From: Pirellulales bacterium
GTDB lineage: Bacteria; Planctomycetota; Planctomycetia; Pirellulales; Thermoguttaceae
Length of the DNA: 49,311 nt
Assembly (NCBI GenBank): GCA_016936015.1
Contig: JAFGPV010000208.1
Span: 1-49,311 of the forward strand
Reading direction: 5' to 3'
The position numbers were made by a program, and so were the translations under genes. How positions within the stretch are numbered: the first letter of the stretch is position 1; the number at the start of each line of letters is the position of its first letter. A model generated the notes under the pieces. It had not been told where the DNA came from, searched no databases, and saw nothing but the letters and a program-made list of their open reading frames with translations. Below, piece by piece: positions 33,351-40,728 of the stretch.

Positions 33351-34460
33351 ATGAAAACCAAGCTCAACAAGCGCGACGCCCAGACGCTAAAACGCCTGAA
33401 GGAACTGGCCGACGAAGTGGTTGCGGCCGCCGACCGGCGGCGCGATCCCTACGTCGACGTCCCCACCCGCTCGCTGTCGAACGTGAAATACAACAAGTCC
33501 AAACGGTTCATCGAGATGGGCCGGAACACCAACCGCCGGCAGCTCTTCAATCTCTCCCAGGCCCGCAGCTACATGCAGACGATGCTCGTGGCCAGCGGGG
33601 CGACGCAACTGATCGAGCAGGGCAAGACGACCAGCATCCGGGGTCTGTATTACCTGCTGAAACACACCATCGAGGACGCCAAGGAGGAGACGTTCGAGGA
33701 TCAGAGCGAGTGCGATCCGGTGATCGAGGACGTCGAAGTGCTGTTGAACTCGCTCCGCGAGGAGCTGCACCTCTACGCCCAGAAACGCGGCGACATGGTG
33801 GGCGAACTCCTACTGGAGGATAGCGGCGACGAGATCGACTGCGCGCGGATGGGCTCCGGCGGCTACGGCATCCCCTCAATCGTCGAGCCGGAGGTGATCC
33901 AGTTCAAAAAATGCTCGGCCAAGTTCGTCCTGCACGTCGAAAAAGACACGGTCTGGCAGCGGTTCAACGAGGACAAATTCTGGCGGAAGCACCACTGCAT
34001 CCTCACCCACGGGATGGGCCAGCCTCCCCGGGGCGTCCGCCGAATGCTCCACCGCCTGCACCACGAACTGAACCTGCCCGTTTATTGCCTTTTGGATAAC
34101 GATCCCTGGGGATATTATATCTACAGCGTGATCAAGCAAGGCTCGATCAACCTCGCCTTTGAATCGCAGCGGATGGCCATCCCGGACGCCAAGTTCCTCG
34201 GCCTGCGGTCGAAGGATTTCAAGGAATGCGGTCTGTCCGACAGCGTGAAAATCAACCTCAACGACACCGATCGCAAGCGGGCCCGGCAGATCGCCAACTA
34301 TCCCTGGTTCCTCCACAAAAAACCGTGGCAGAAGGAGATCCACCAACTCCTGGAAAACGGTTTCAAGCTGGAAGTCGAAGCCCTGGTGAGCAAGGACCTC
34401 AGCTACGTCACCGAGCACTACACCCCGCAGCGGCTGAAGGCCAAGGATTGGCTGGATTGA
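33351..34460 (+). CDS. DNA topoisomerase VI subunit A (Spo11 family)
   Basis: The protein has the Spo11/TopoVIA layout. A winged-helix region carries SIRGLYYLLKHT with the catalytic Tyr (100 or 101), and a Toprim domain carries the acidic residues in LHVEKDTVW and LLDNDPWG. Subunit A cleaves DNA through a tyrosyl-phosphate bond and normally works with an ATPase B subunit to pass duplex DNA. Subunit B is usually adjacent in archaea but is not in this window. Topoisomerase VI is rare in bacteria, suggesting ancient transfer. ATG 33351 is preferred over an upstream TTG. Its exact bacterial role is not established. Confidence 0.92.
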   Translation: MKTKLNKRDAQTLKRLKELADEVVAAADRRRDPYVDVPTRSLSNVKYNKSKRFIEMGRNTNRRQLFNLSQARSYMQTMLVASGATQLIEQGKTTSIRGLYYLLKHTIEDAKEETFEDQSECDPVIEDVEVLLNSLREELHLYAQKRGDMVGELLLEDSGDEIDCARMGSGGYGIPSIVEPEVIQFKKCSAKFVLHVEKDTVWQRFNEDKFWRKHHCILTHGMGQPPRGVRRMLHRLHHELNLPVYCLLDNDPWGYYIYSVIKQGSINLAFESQRMAIPDAKFLGLRSKDFKECGLSDSVKINLNDTDRKRARQIANYPWFLHKKPWQKEIHQLLENGFKLEVEALVSKDLSYVTEHYTPQRLKAKDWLD

Positions 34461-34475
34461 CCCCAACGCAAGGCT

Positions 34476-34502
34476 TATAATAGTATACAAGAGGTGTTTC
34501 CG
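34476..34502 (+). promoter_or_regulatory. Promoter -10 and ribosome site of the PIN-domain gene
   Basis: A perfect TATAAT (34476-34481) lies soon after the topoisomerase stop, with a weak -35 (TGGATT 34453-34458, 17-base spacing). AAGAGGTG sits six bases before the TTG at 34503, which decides that start over the GTG inside the ribosome site. Confidence 0.5.
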
Positions 34503-34988
34503 TTGAAACCGTCTCTTTATTTAGAAACGACGATCCCCAGTTTTTTAGTTGGGAATATCTCGCCGATTATCATTACTGCAAGTCATCAAATGGCGACGCG
34601 GCAATGGTGGGAAGAAAAGCGGGACCAGTTCCGGCTTTATGTTTCACCCGTTGTTATCCGCGAGTTGGAAAAAGGGAAAAGCGAATATGCCCAACAACGG
34701 CTCCAGTTGATATCCGACCTTCCTCGGCTTGAGGCAACTCCTGACGCGATTCATTTGGCCGATAATTTGCAGCAACGGCTTGCTTTGCCTTCTGCTGCAA
34801 AGACGGATGTCCTCCATGTTGCTCTGACTTGTTATTATGAAATCGATTTTTTGTTGACATGGAATTTGCGACACATTGCCAACGGCCGAGTGATGCGTGC
34901 TTTGTCTCTCTTTCATGATGAAACAAATATTTCCATTCCAACCATTTGCACGCCGGATGAATTTCTTGAAAGGAATGATCTGCTATGA
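34503..34988 (+). CDS. PIN-domain protein, possible toxin
   Basis: From the TTG start the protein begins KPSLYLETTIPSFLVG, the conserved opening of a PIN-domain subgroup with its first acidic residue. Further conserved points are VIRELEKG, AKTDVLHVALTCYYEIDFLLTWNLRHIANG with the later acidic residues, and PEFL-like PDEFLE near the end. PIN proteins of this type are predicted Mg-dependent RNases, often toxin members of toxin-antitoxin pairs. The stop overlaps the next start (ATGA), so the 59-residue partner is translationally coupled. Base composition is visibly AT-richer than neighbouring genes, consistent with recent acquisition. The order toxin first is unusual for VapBC. Confidence 0.85.
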   Translation: MKPSLYLETTIPSFLVGNISPIIITASHQMATRQWWEEKRDQFRLYVSPVVIRELEKGKSEYAQQRLQLISDLPRLEATPDAIHLADNLQQRLALPSAAKTDVLHVALTCYYEIDFLLTWNLRHIANGRVMRALSLFHDETNISIPTICTPDEFLERNDLL

Positions 34989-35164
34989 AAGATGAAATTC
35001 TCGAAGAAATCTATGAAATCCGCCGACAAATTGCGGAGGAATGCGATTACGACATGCATAAAATCGGCGAGTATTTCATGCAGTGGCAAAAGCAGCATCC
35101 CGAACATCTGGTGCGGGAAGTGCCGAAAACCGAGAACATAACAGAGGAAGGTCACCTAATCTGA
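34985..35164 (+). CDS. 59-residue partner of the PIN protein, possible antitoxin
   Basis: The gene starts at the ATG overlapping the PIN stop (ATGA) and ends with TGA at 35162. The product begins MKDEILEEIYEIRRQIAEEC and is acidic and helical, with no DNA-binding fold obvious. The coupled overlap and similar AT-rich composition indicate that the two genes function together. Small acidic proteins beside this PIN subgroup are plausible antitoxins, but I cannot assign a named antitoxin family. Confidence 0.75.
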   Translation: MKDEILEEIYEIRRQIAEECDYDMHKIGEYFMQWQKQHPEHLVREVPKTENITEEGHLI

Positions 35165-35209
35165 GAATGCTCTTCACTCTGACTTGATGCGCAGATATGT
35201 GGATATACC

Positions 35210-35404
35210 ATGAATCCTTATCGTCATTGGCCTAGATGGCTACTTGTCCTGTTTTGTATAGTTTCTGGCATTTTAGTAGTTATTCTAAAAAGCATGGTTT
35301 GGTTCGCCTTGATCCCTATAGGGATGCTTTTTTGCTTTGGCGTAATCTGGATATCTGATTCGATCTATGATCGCCAACAAAGAAAAAACTCAACAAAACT
35401 ATAA
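35210..35404 (+). CDS. Small membrane protein
   Basis: The 64-residue frame encodes two hydrophobic segments (WLLVLFCIVSGILVVIL and WFALIPIGMLFCFGVIW) and a basic tail (RQQRKNSTKL). It follows the PIN pair by 45 bases in the same AT-rich stretch. No good ribosome site is seen, and the family is not recognised. The clean two-helix pattern favours a real gene. Confidence 0.5.
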   Translation: MNPYRHWPRWLLVLFCIVSGILVVILKSMVWFALIPIGMLFCFGVIWISDSIYDRQQRKNSTKL

Positions 35405-35424
35405 CTTTCCTTGCTTTTTCAATA

Positions 35425-36111
35425 ATGAACTATCTGGCTCATTCTCTTTTCTCCAACGGCGATCCGTACTTTCTCGCTGGCACTTCCGTGCCCGATTGGC
35501 TGGCGGCGGCGGATCGGCGGGTGCGGCTGCGGGCCAGACGTGTCGAGGAGTTTTTGGAGGACGCCGATCCGGTGGTGGCGGTGGTGGCCCAGGGGGTGCT
35601 GCGGCATTTGCACGACGACGCGTGGTTTCACGCCAATGTGGCTTTTGGCGAATTGACATGGGAGTTGAGTGTCAAGGTCCGCCGCGTGGTGGGCAATGAA
35701 GGCTTCGGGGCGAATTATATCGCGCACCTGCTGGTCGAGGTCCTGTTGGACGCCGCGCTGGCCGCCGAAGATCCCTCCCGCGTGCAGTGCTATTATCAAA
35801 CGCTGGAAAAAACAGATCCCCGGCGGGTCGAGGCGGCGGTGGGCCGGATGGCGGTCCGGCCGACCCGGCGCTTGGCCCCCTTCATCCGGCTCTTCCTCGC
35901 CGAGCGGATCTTGTGGGATTACCTGGAAGATGGGAGACTGATGGTCCGGCTCAACCAGGTGATGCGGCGCGTCCATCTCCCCCCGCTGCCGGAATCGTTT
36001 ACGGACGTTCTGCCCGACGCCCGACAACAAGTCACCGCGCGAAAGGCGGAATTATTAGAGGGAACAACCTGTCGTAGTGGTTCAATTTGCAGTTTGAAAT
36101 TTGCAATTTGA
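35425..36111 (+). CDS. AcpH-like protein (acyl carrier protein phosphodiesterase family)
   Basis: The protein starts MNYLAHSLFS, the hallmark opening of the AcpH/DUF479 family. It has DDAWFHANVAF and the helical NYIAHLLVEVLLDAALA region expected for this HD-like all-helical fold. AcpH removes the phosphopantetheine arm from acyl carrier protein, but many family members are untested. The last 15 residues (TTCRSGSICSLKFAI) come from a TTTGAAATTTGC simple repeat, so the natural C-terminus was probably near residue 212. The next gene, scpB, begins 67 bases later. Confidence 0.75.
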   Translation: MNYLAHSLFSNGDPYFLAGTSVPDWLAAADRRVRLRARRVEEFLEDADPVVAVVAQGVLRHLHDDAWFHANVAFGELTWELSVKVRRVVGNEGFGANYIAHLLVEVLLDAALAAEDPSRVQCYYQTLEKTDPRRVEAAVGRMAVRPTRRLAPFIRLFLAERILWDYLEDGRLMVRLNQVMRRVHLPPLPESFTDVLPDARQQVTARKAELLEGTTCRSGSICSLKFAI

Positions 36112-36118
36112 AATTTGC
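36093..36118. repeat. TTTGAAATTTGCAATTTG simple repeat
   Basis: Short direct and inverted units of TTTGAAATTTGC overlap the 3' end of the AcpH-like gene and form its last codons. A comparable AAATGACAAATG repeat lies at 48317. Confidence 0.6.
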
Positions 36119-36177
36119 CATCAATCGTCGTGATCCATTGCCGTGGCGAAGCCGCAAGCGGCTTTTCCCTTTTTCCC

Positions 36178-36948
36178 ATGACACTTCCCGCCTCCTCACC
36201 GTCCGATCGGCCTCCGGAAGGCATTTCCCTGGAGGAGCTGGCCCAGGCCTTTGCCGAGGTGATGGGGAAACCGCCCGGGCAGCGGACGCCGAGCGGGCCG
36301 GCGGCGGCGCCGGTCTCCGAAGCGGCCCCGGCCGAGGAGGACCGTAAAGGGGAAGCGGCCGCCGCCGTCGAGGACCGGGCGGAGCCGGAAACGGTTCCCG
36401 GCCCGGCGCCCGAGGCCGAGGACCCCTGCCCGATCTCGCCGCGGAGCATCTTCGAGGCCATGCTCTTCGTGGGCAATCGAGAGAACCGCCCGCTGCCGGC
36501 CGCCAAGGCGGCGGAATTGATGCGCGACGTGGCGGCGGAAGAGATCCCCCTGCTGGTCGAGGAATTAAACGCCCGATACCGCACCGAGCATTGTCCCTAC
36601 CGCGTGGTCAGCAAGGGCGAAGGCTACCGGTTGGCGCTGAAAAAGGAATTTACCCCCGTCCGTGTGCGGATGTACGGCAAAATCCGCGACGCGCGGCTCT
36701 CCCAGGCGGCCATCGACGTGCTGGCCATCGTGGCCTACAAGCAACCACTCAACGGCGAGCAGGTCGGCCGGCTCCGCGGCAAACCGAGCAGCCACATCCT
36801 GGCCCATCTGGTCCGCCGCGGTTTATTGCAGACCGAGCGGAGCGAGGGCCGGCGCCGCTGGCCGCTCTATCGCACCACGGAGCGGTTCTTACGCTTCTTC
36901 AATTTGAGGTCGCTCGACGAACTCCCCCACAGCGAGGAGCCGGAATAG
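36178..36948 (+). CDS. scpB: Chromosome segregation and condensation protein ScpB
   Basis: The conserved ScpB core begins near residue 90 (ISPRSIFEAMLFVGNREN) and contains two winged-helix domains, with YRVVSKGEGYRLAL and LSQAAIDVLAIVAYKQPLNGEQVGRLRG as signature segments. The first about 85 residues are a poorly conserved Ala/Pro/Glu-rich extension. ScpB dimers bind ScpA and SMC to form the condensin-like complex; scpA is not in the window. ATG 36178 is chosen because the longer frame crosses an AAGCCG hairpin and a simple repeat. No clear ribosome site is present. Confidence 0.92.
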   Translation: MTLPASSPSDRPPEGISLEELAQAFAEVMGKPPGQRTPSGPAAAPVSEAAPAEEDRKGEAAAAVEDRAEPETVPGPAPEAEDPCPISPRSIFEAMLFVGNRENRPLPAAKAAELMRDVAAEEIPLLVEELNARYRTEHCPYRVVSKGEGYRLALKKEFTPVRVRMYGKIRDARLSQAAIDVLAIVAYKQPLNGEQVGRLRGKPSSHILAHLVRRGLLQTERSEGRRRWPLYRTTERFLRFFNLRSLDELPHSEEPE

Positions 36949-37243
36949 TCGGTCAAAGCATCGCAACTCGTTGCTAAACAACATCTTGCGCATTTCCCCC
37001 AAAAGAAGCGCAGACGGGCTTTCGGGGAATTGCTACAATACCTTTCATCCTGAAGTCGCTGGGGGCGAACTCTCAGCGAGGTATTGGCCGATTCCGTTCG
37101 GCCTCTTTTTCAAGGCGGTTGTTCAGATATCCCTCCACGGCTTGTTCGTGAGCGGTCGGGAAAAAGGCCCGGCCGAAAGTTATCGCAGTAGTTTCCTTTC
37201 AAACCGCCCCGCGTTCTCCTCCTCAGGTTTCACCGGTTAGTGT

Positions 37244-38005
37244 ATGGGTCATTCGCACTTGCTTGCCGATTTGCACGCGGCCGTGCCGTTGGTCAATCCC
37301 TCGCTGCTGGCCTGCGATTTCGCCCACTTGGCCGACGAAATCCGCCGTGTAGAGGAGGCGGGCGCGAAAATCCTGCACCTCGACGTCATGGACGGGCACT
37401 TCGTGCCGAACCTCAGCTTGGGGGTTCCCGTCGTCGAGGCCGTCCGCCGCTCGACCGCTCTGCCCCTGGACGTGCACCTGATGATCTCCGAGCCGGAAAA
37501 ATATATCCGGCCCTTCCGGCAGGCGGGCGCCGATCTGCTGACCTTCCACATCGAAGCGGTCCCCGATCCCCGGCCGCTGCTGGCCGAGATCCACGGCCTG
37601 GGCTGCGGGGCCGGACTCAGCTTGAGACCCAAAACGCCCGTCGAGACGTTAAAACCGTTCTTACAAGCGTGCGATCTGGTGCTGGTGATGAGCGTCGAAC
37701 CCGGTTTCGGCGGCCAGGCGTTCGACCCGGCCGCCCTGGAACGGCTCCGCCGGCTCCGCGCCTGGGGAGGGCCGGAACTCCTGCTCTCCGTCGACGGCGG
37801 CGTCGGACGCGAGACCCTCGGATCCTGTGCCGAGGCCGGCGCCGACCTCTTCGTCACCGGCACCGCCCTGTTTTCCGAAGACGACTACGGCCGGTTCATC
37901 GAGGAAATGACCGACCTGGCTTCCGCCTCAAAACCACTACTCCCCTCTCCCATTGGGAGAGGGGGCGGGGGTGAGGGCTTCATTGCCCAACAGCCCTCAC
38001 CCTAA
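37244..38005 (+). CDS. rpe: Ribulose-phosphate 3-epimerase
   Basis: The TIM-barrel epimerase motifs are present in order: NPSLLACDFAHL, ILHLDVMDGHFVPNLSLG with metal-binding His and Asp, LDVHLMISEPEKYI, VLVMSVEPGFGGQAF, and SVDGGVG. It interconverts ribulose-5-phosphate and xylulose-5-phosphate in the pentose phosphate pathway. The length of 253 exceeds the usual 220-230, because the last about 25 residues (KPLLPSPIGRGGGG onward) are encoded by a CCCTCTCCC-type intergenic repeat. The 295 bases upstream hold no gene; a TACAAT lies near 37034. Confidence 0.95.
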   Translation: MGHSHLLADLHAAVPLVNPSLLACDFAHLADEIRRVEEAGAKILHLDVMDGHFVPNLSLGVPVVEAVRRSTALPLDVHLMISEPEKYIRPFRQAGADLLTFHIEAVPDPRPLLAEIHGLGCGAGLSLRPKTPVETLKPFLQACDLVLVMSVEPGFGGQAFDPAALERLRRLRAWGGPELLLSVDGGVGRETLGSCAEAGADLFVTGTALFSEDDYGRFIEEMTDLASASKPLLPSPIGRGGGGEGFIAQQPSP

Positions 38006-38028
38006 CCCTCTCCCAAAGGAGAAGGGAC
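37943..38028. repeat. CCCTCTCCC repeat element, copy 1
   Basis: CCCTCTCCC-ATT-GGGAGAGGG (37943-37963) and a GGTGAGGGC/GCCCTCACC pair with a second CCTCTCCC stretch form a compound hairpin. It overlaps the rpe 3' end and supplies its stop codon. Shorter relatives are at 38649 and 48371. Confidence 0.75.
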
Positions 38029-38049
38029 TTTTTAAAATAGGCCTTTAAC

Positions 38050-38628
38050 ATGTTGCAAATCGTTCTTATCCGCCCGGGAAGGACGGATTACGACGCCCAG
38101 GAACGGATCCAGGGCACGTTGGACATCCCGCTCAGCGAAGAGGGCCAGGCCGACGCCGCCCAAACGGCGGAACTGCTCCGCGAGAAAGCAGTCGAGGCCA
38201 TCTACGCCTCCGCCTGCGAGCCGTCCCATCAAACCGCCGAAATCATCGCCGAGGCCCTGGACGTGAAACTCCGGAAGCTCGGGCTGGAAAACATCAACCT
38301 CGGCCTGTGGCAGGGGATGCGGGTGGACGACGTGCGGACGAAACAGCCCAAGGTCTACCGGCAGTGGCAGGAACAGCCGGAGACGGTCTGCCCGCCGAAA
38401 GGCGAAATGCTCGGCGATGCGGAAGAGCGGGTTCGGATTTCGCTGGCGAAACTGCTGAAGAAACACAAGGAGGGCGTCATCGCCTTATGCCTTCCCGAGC
38501 CGCTGCTGAGCCTCGCCCGCCGCCTGATCACCCGCGAAGAACTCGGCGATCTCTGGAAACCCCGCAACGGCCACGGCCCCCTGGAAGTCCTCCAGGTTGC
38601 CCCGGCGGAGGCGCCGGCCCTAAGTTAA
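38050..38628 (+). CDS. Histidine-phosphatase-fold protein lacking catalytic histidines
   Basis: The 192-residue protein aligns by eye with the phosphoglycerate mutase/histidine phosphatase family: start MLQIVLIRPGRTDYDAQERIQGTLD, then LSEEGQADA, and a helix with IYASACEPSHQTAEIIAE. In the first motif the nucleophile His of RHG is Pro (LIRPGRT). In the last motif, where VSHGG is expected, the text is ALCLPEPLL. Both histidines needed for catalysis are therefore missing. A binding or regulatory role is more likely than hydrolysis. It begins 45 bases after rpe and may be co-transcribed with it. Confidence 0.85.
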   Translation: MLQIVLIRPGRTDYDAQERIQGTLDIPLSEEGQADAAQTAELLREKAVEAIYASACEPSHQTAEIIAEALDVKLRKLGLENINLGLWQGMRVDDVRTKQPKVYRQWQEQPETVCPPKGEMLGDAEERVRISLAKLLKKHKEGVIALCLPEPLLSLARRLITREELGDLWKPRNGHGPLEVLQVAPAEAPALS

Positions 38629-38648
38629 GTGGCCGTCCAATAATAACT

Positions 38649-38671
38649 CCCCTCTCCCTTTGGGAGAGGGG
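38649..38671. repeat. CCCTCTCCC repeat element, copy 2
   Basis: CCCCTCTCCC-TTT-GGGAGAGGGG forms a perfect 10-bp stem just after the phosphatase-fold gene. It could act as a terminator, although no T-run follows. Confidence 0.75.
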
Positions 38672-38780
38672 CAGGGGATGAGGGCGGTTGCAGCCGATAA
38701 AACACGAAGTTATTTTTGGACGGCCGCTAATGGCCATCTGGAAAGCCCGTAGAGATCCGCCCAGTTGATTTTAGCAGGTA

Positions 38781-38842
38781 GTGTGCCACGGGCTCTGCAA
38801 GTGCTCTCTTCAATCAGCACTGGCAGAGCCAGCGGCGCACTA
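38781..38842. repeat. 62-nt hairpin with nested stem upstream of the kdp operon
   Basis: AGTGTGCCACGGGCTCTGC is matched at the other end by GCAGAGCCAGCGGCGCACT with three mismatches, and an inner AGTGCT/AGCACT pair lies in the loop. The form resembles a widespread planctomycete intergenic repeat, from memory. Confidence 0.75.
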
Positions 38843-38848
38843 AGAAAC

Positions 38849-38869
38849 AACCTGTAATTTTCAGGTTGT
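38849..38869 (+). promoter_or_regulatory. Small hairpin in the kdp leader
   Basis: CAACCTG-TAATTTT-CAGGTTG forms a 7-bp stem 21 bases before kdpF. It could be an operator or leader structure. No KdpE site can be confirmed and no kdpE gene is in the window. Confidence 0.4.
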
Positions 38870-38890
38870 CGAACCGATAGGGCGCGGAAG

Positions 38891-38983
38891 ATGAACGGAA
38901 TTTATATTGTCAGCGGCCTCGTGGCGGCGTTTTTATTCGCCTATCTCATGCTCGCCCTGATGAAACCGGAGTGGTTCGCGTGA
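38891..38983 (+). CDS. kdpF: KdpF, small subunit of the K+-transporting ATPase
   Basis: The 30-residue peptide begins MNGIYIVSGLVAAFLFAYL and ends LMKPEWFA. This is a single membrane helix with the typical KdpF tail, directly before kdpA. KdpF stabilises the KdpFABC complex in the membrane. Its stop overlaps the kdpA GTG start (GTGA), so the two are translationally coupled. Confidence 0.9.
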   Translation: MNGIYIVSGLVAAFLFAYLMLALMKPEWFA

Positions 38984-40725
38984 ACGCCCTTTCGGCTGTG
39001 CAAATCCTCCTTTATCTTGCCGTCCTCCTGGCCGTGGCAAAACCGCTGGGCTGGTACATGGCCCGGGTCTATGAAAGGAAACCGTGCGGCCTGGACAAGC
39101 TCATCGGCCCCGCGGAACGCCTGATCTATCGCATCTGCGGAATCGATCCGCACCGGGAAATGTCCTGGAAGATGTATGCCCTCTCGATGCTCGCCTTAAA
39201 CGCTGCGGGAATCCTGGCGGTCTATGGCTTGCTGTGGGCACAACGCGCCCTGCCGCTGAATCCGCAGGACTTTCAAGGGGTCTCTCCGGACCTGGCTTTT
39301 AATACGGCCGTCAGTTTTGCCACCAATACCAACTGGCAGAGCTACGGAGGTGAAACCACGCTCAGCTACCTGTCCCAAATGCTCGGCTTGACGGTGCAGA
39401 ACTTCCTCTCGGCGGCCTCGGGCATGGCCGTGCTGGCGGCACTGATCCGGGGTTTCACGCGGTGGTGCTTCACGACCGTGGGAAACTTCTGGTTCGACCT
39501 CACCCGGAGCGTCTTGTACGTTCTGCTGCCGTTGAGCCTCCTCGGCGCCGTTTTTCTGGTCTCCCAAGGCGTCGTGCAGACCTGGAGGCCGTATCCGACG
39601 GTGCGCCTGCTTCAGCCCGTCCAGGACGCGGAGGGAAACGCCGTGGCCCGACAGACGATCGCGGTCGGGCCGGCGGCCTCGCAGGTGAGCATCAAGCAGT
39701 TAGGCACCAACGGCGGCGGCTTCTTCAACGTTAATTCGGCACACCCTTTGGAAAATCCCACTCCCCTGAGCGGATTTTTCGAGCTTCTGTACATCCTGCT
39801 GATTCCGGCGGCCTTGTGTTACACGTTCGGCGTCATGGTGGGCGACCTGCGGCAGGGCAGGGCCGTGCTGGCCGCCATGCTGGTCCTCCTGATCCCCTTC
39901 CTGGTTCTTTGTTACGCGGCCGAGCAGGCGGGTAATCCCACGCTTACCGACCTGGGGGTGGACCAGCGGGCAACCGACCTCCAGCCGGGCGGGAACTCGG
40001 AGGGCAAGGAAATGCGTTTCGGAATCGCCCAATCGGCCCTCTGGGCCACAACTACTACGGCGGCCTCCAACGGGAGCGTCAACTCCATGCACGACTCCTA
40101 CACCCCGCTGGGCGGCCTGGCGCCGCTGGCGCTGATGCAACTCGGCGAGGTCGCCTTCGGCGGCGTCGGCAGCGGGCTGTATGGGATGCTGGTCTTCGCC
40201 GTTATCGCCGTCTTTATCGCCGGGCTGATGGTCGGCCGCACGCCGGAGTACCTCGGCAAAAAAATCGAGGCCTTTGAAATGAAAATGGCCGCCCTGGTGA
40301 TCCTCCTTCCGCCGCTGGTCGTGCTGGCCGGCGCGGCGGCGGCCGTGGGAACCGGCGTGGATCCGGCGAGCATCTTCAATCCCGGCCCGCACGGCTTCAG
40401 CGAAGTCCTCTACGCCTTTTCCTCGACGGGAAACAACAACGGCAGCGCACTGGCCGGACTCAATGCCAACACCCCCTTCTACAACCTCGCCCTGGCCGCG
40501 GCGATGCTGATCGGACGCTACGGGCTGATGATTCCCACCCTGGCGATTGCCGGGTCCTTGGCGCGGAAAAAGATTACTCCCGCCGGGGCCGGAACGCTGT
40601 CCACCCATACGCCGCTTTTTGTGATTCTCCTGGCGGGAGTGGTCATTCTGGTTGGCGCCTTGACGTTCGTTCCCGCGCTCGCCCTGGGGCCGATCGTGGA
40701 ACACCTCTTGATGGCCGGGGGGTAA
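38980..40725 (+). CDS. kdpA: Potassium-transporting ATPase subunit A
   Basis: The 581-residue membrane protein contains the four selectivity-filter loops of KdpA: TNTNWQSYGGETT, GTNGGGFFNVNSAHP, GVGSGLYGM and SSTGNNNGSALAG. KdpA is the K+-selective channel-like subunit of the high-affinity KdpFABC pump. The start is the GTG overlapping the kdpF stop; an upstream in-frame GTG at 38971 is inside kdpF. The kdpB gene starts three bases after its stop. All expected regions appear intact. Confidence 0.97.
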   Translation: MNALSAVQILLYLAVLLAVAKPLGWYMARVYERKPCGLDKLIGPAERLIYRICGIDPHREMSWKMYALSMLALNAAGILAVYGLLWAQRALPLNPQDFQGVSPDLAFNTAVSFATNTNWQSYGGETTLSYLSQMLGLTVQNFLSAASGMAVLAALIRGFTRWCFTTVGNFWFDLTRSVLYVLLPLSLLGAVFLVSQGVVQTWRPYPTVRLLQPVQDAEGNAVARQTIAVGPAASQVSIKQLGTNGGGFFNVNSAHPLENPTPLSGFFELLYILLIPAALCYTFGVMVGDLRQGRAVLAAMLVLLIPFLVLCYAAEQAGNPTLTDLGVDQRATDLQPGGNSEGKEMRFGIAQSALWATTTTAASNGSVNSMHDSYTPLGGLAPLALMQLGEVAFGGVGSGLYGMLVFAVIAVFIAGLMVGRTPEYLGKKIEAFEMKMAALVILLPPLVVLAGAAAAVGTGVDPASIFNPGPHGFSEVLYAFSSTGNNNGSALAGLNANTPFYNLALAAAMLIGRYGLMIPTLAIAGSLARKKITPAGAGTLSTHTPLFVILLAGVVILVGALTFVPALALGPIVEHLLMAGG

Positions 40726-40728
40726 GTC

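Noticed and set aside
36971-37240. 89-codon frame between scpB and rpe
   Set aside because: No ribosome site, no conserved pattern, Ser/Arg-rich; treated as non-coding.
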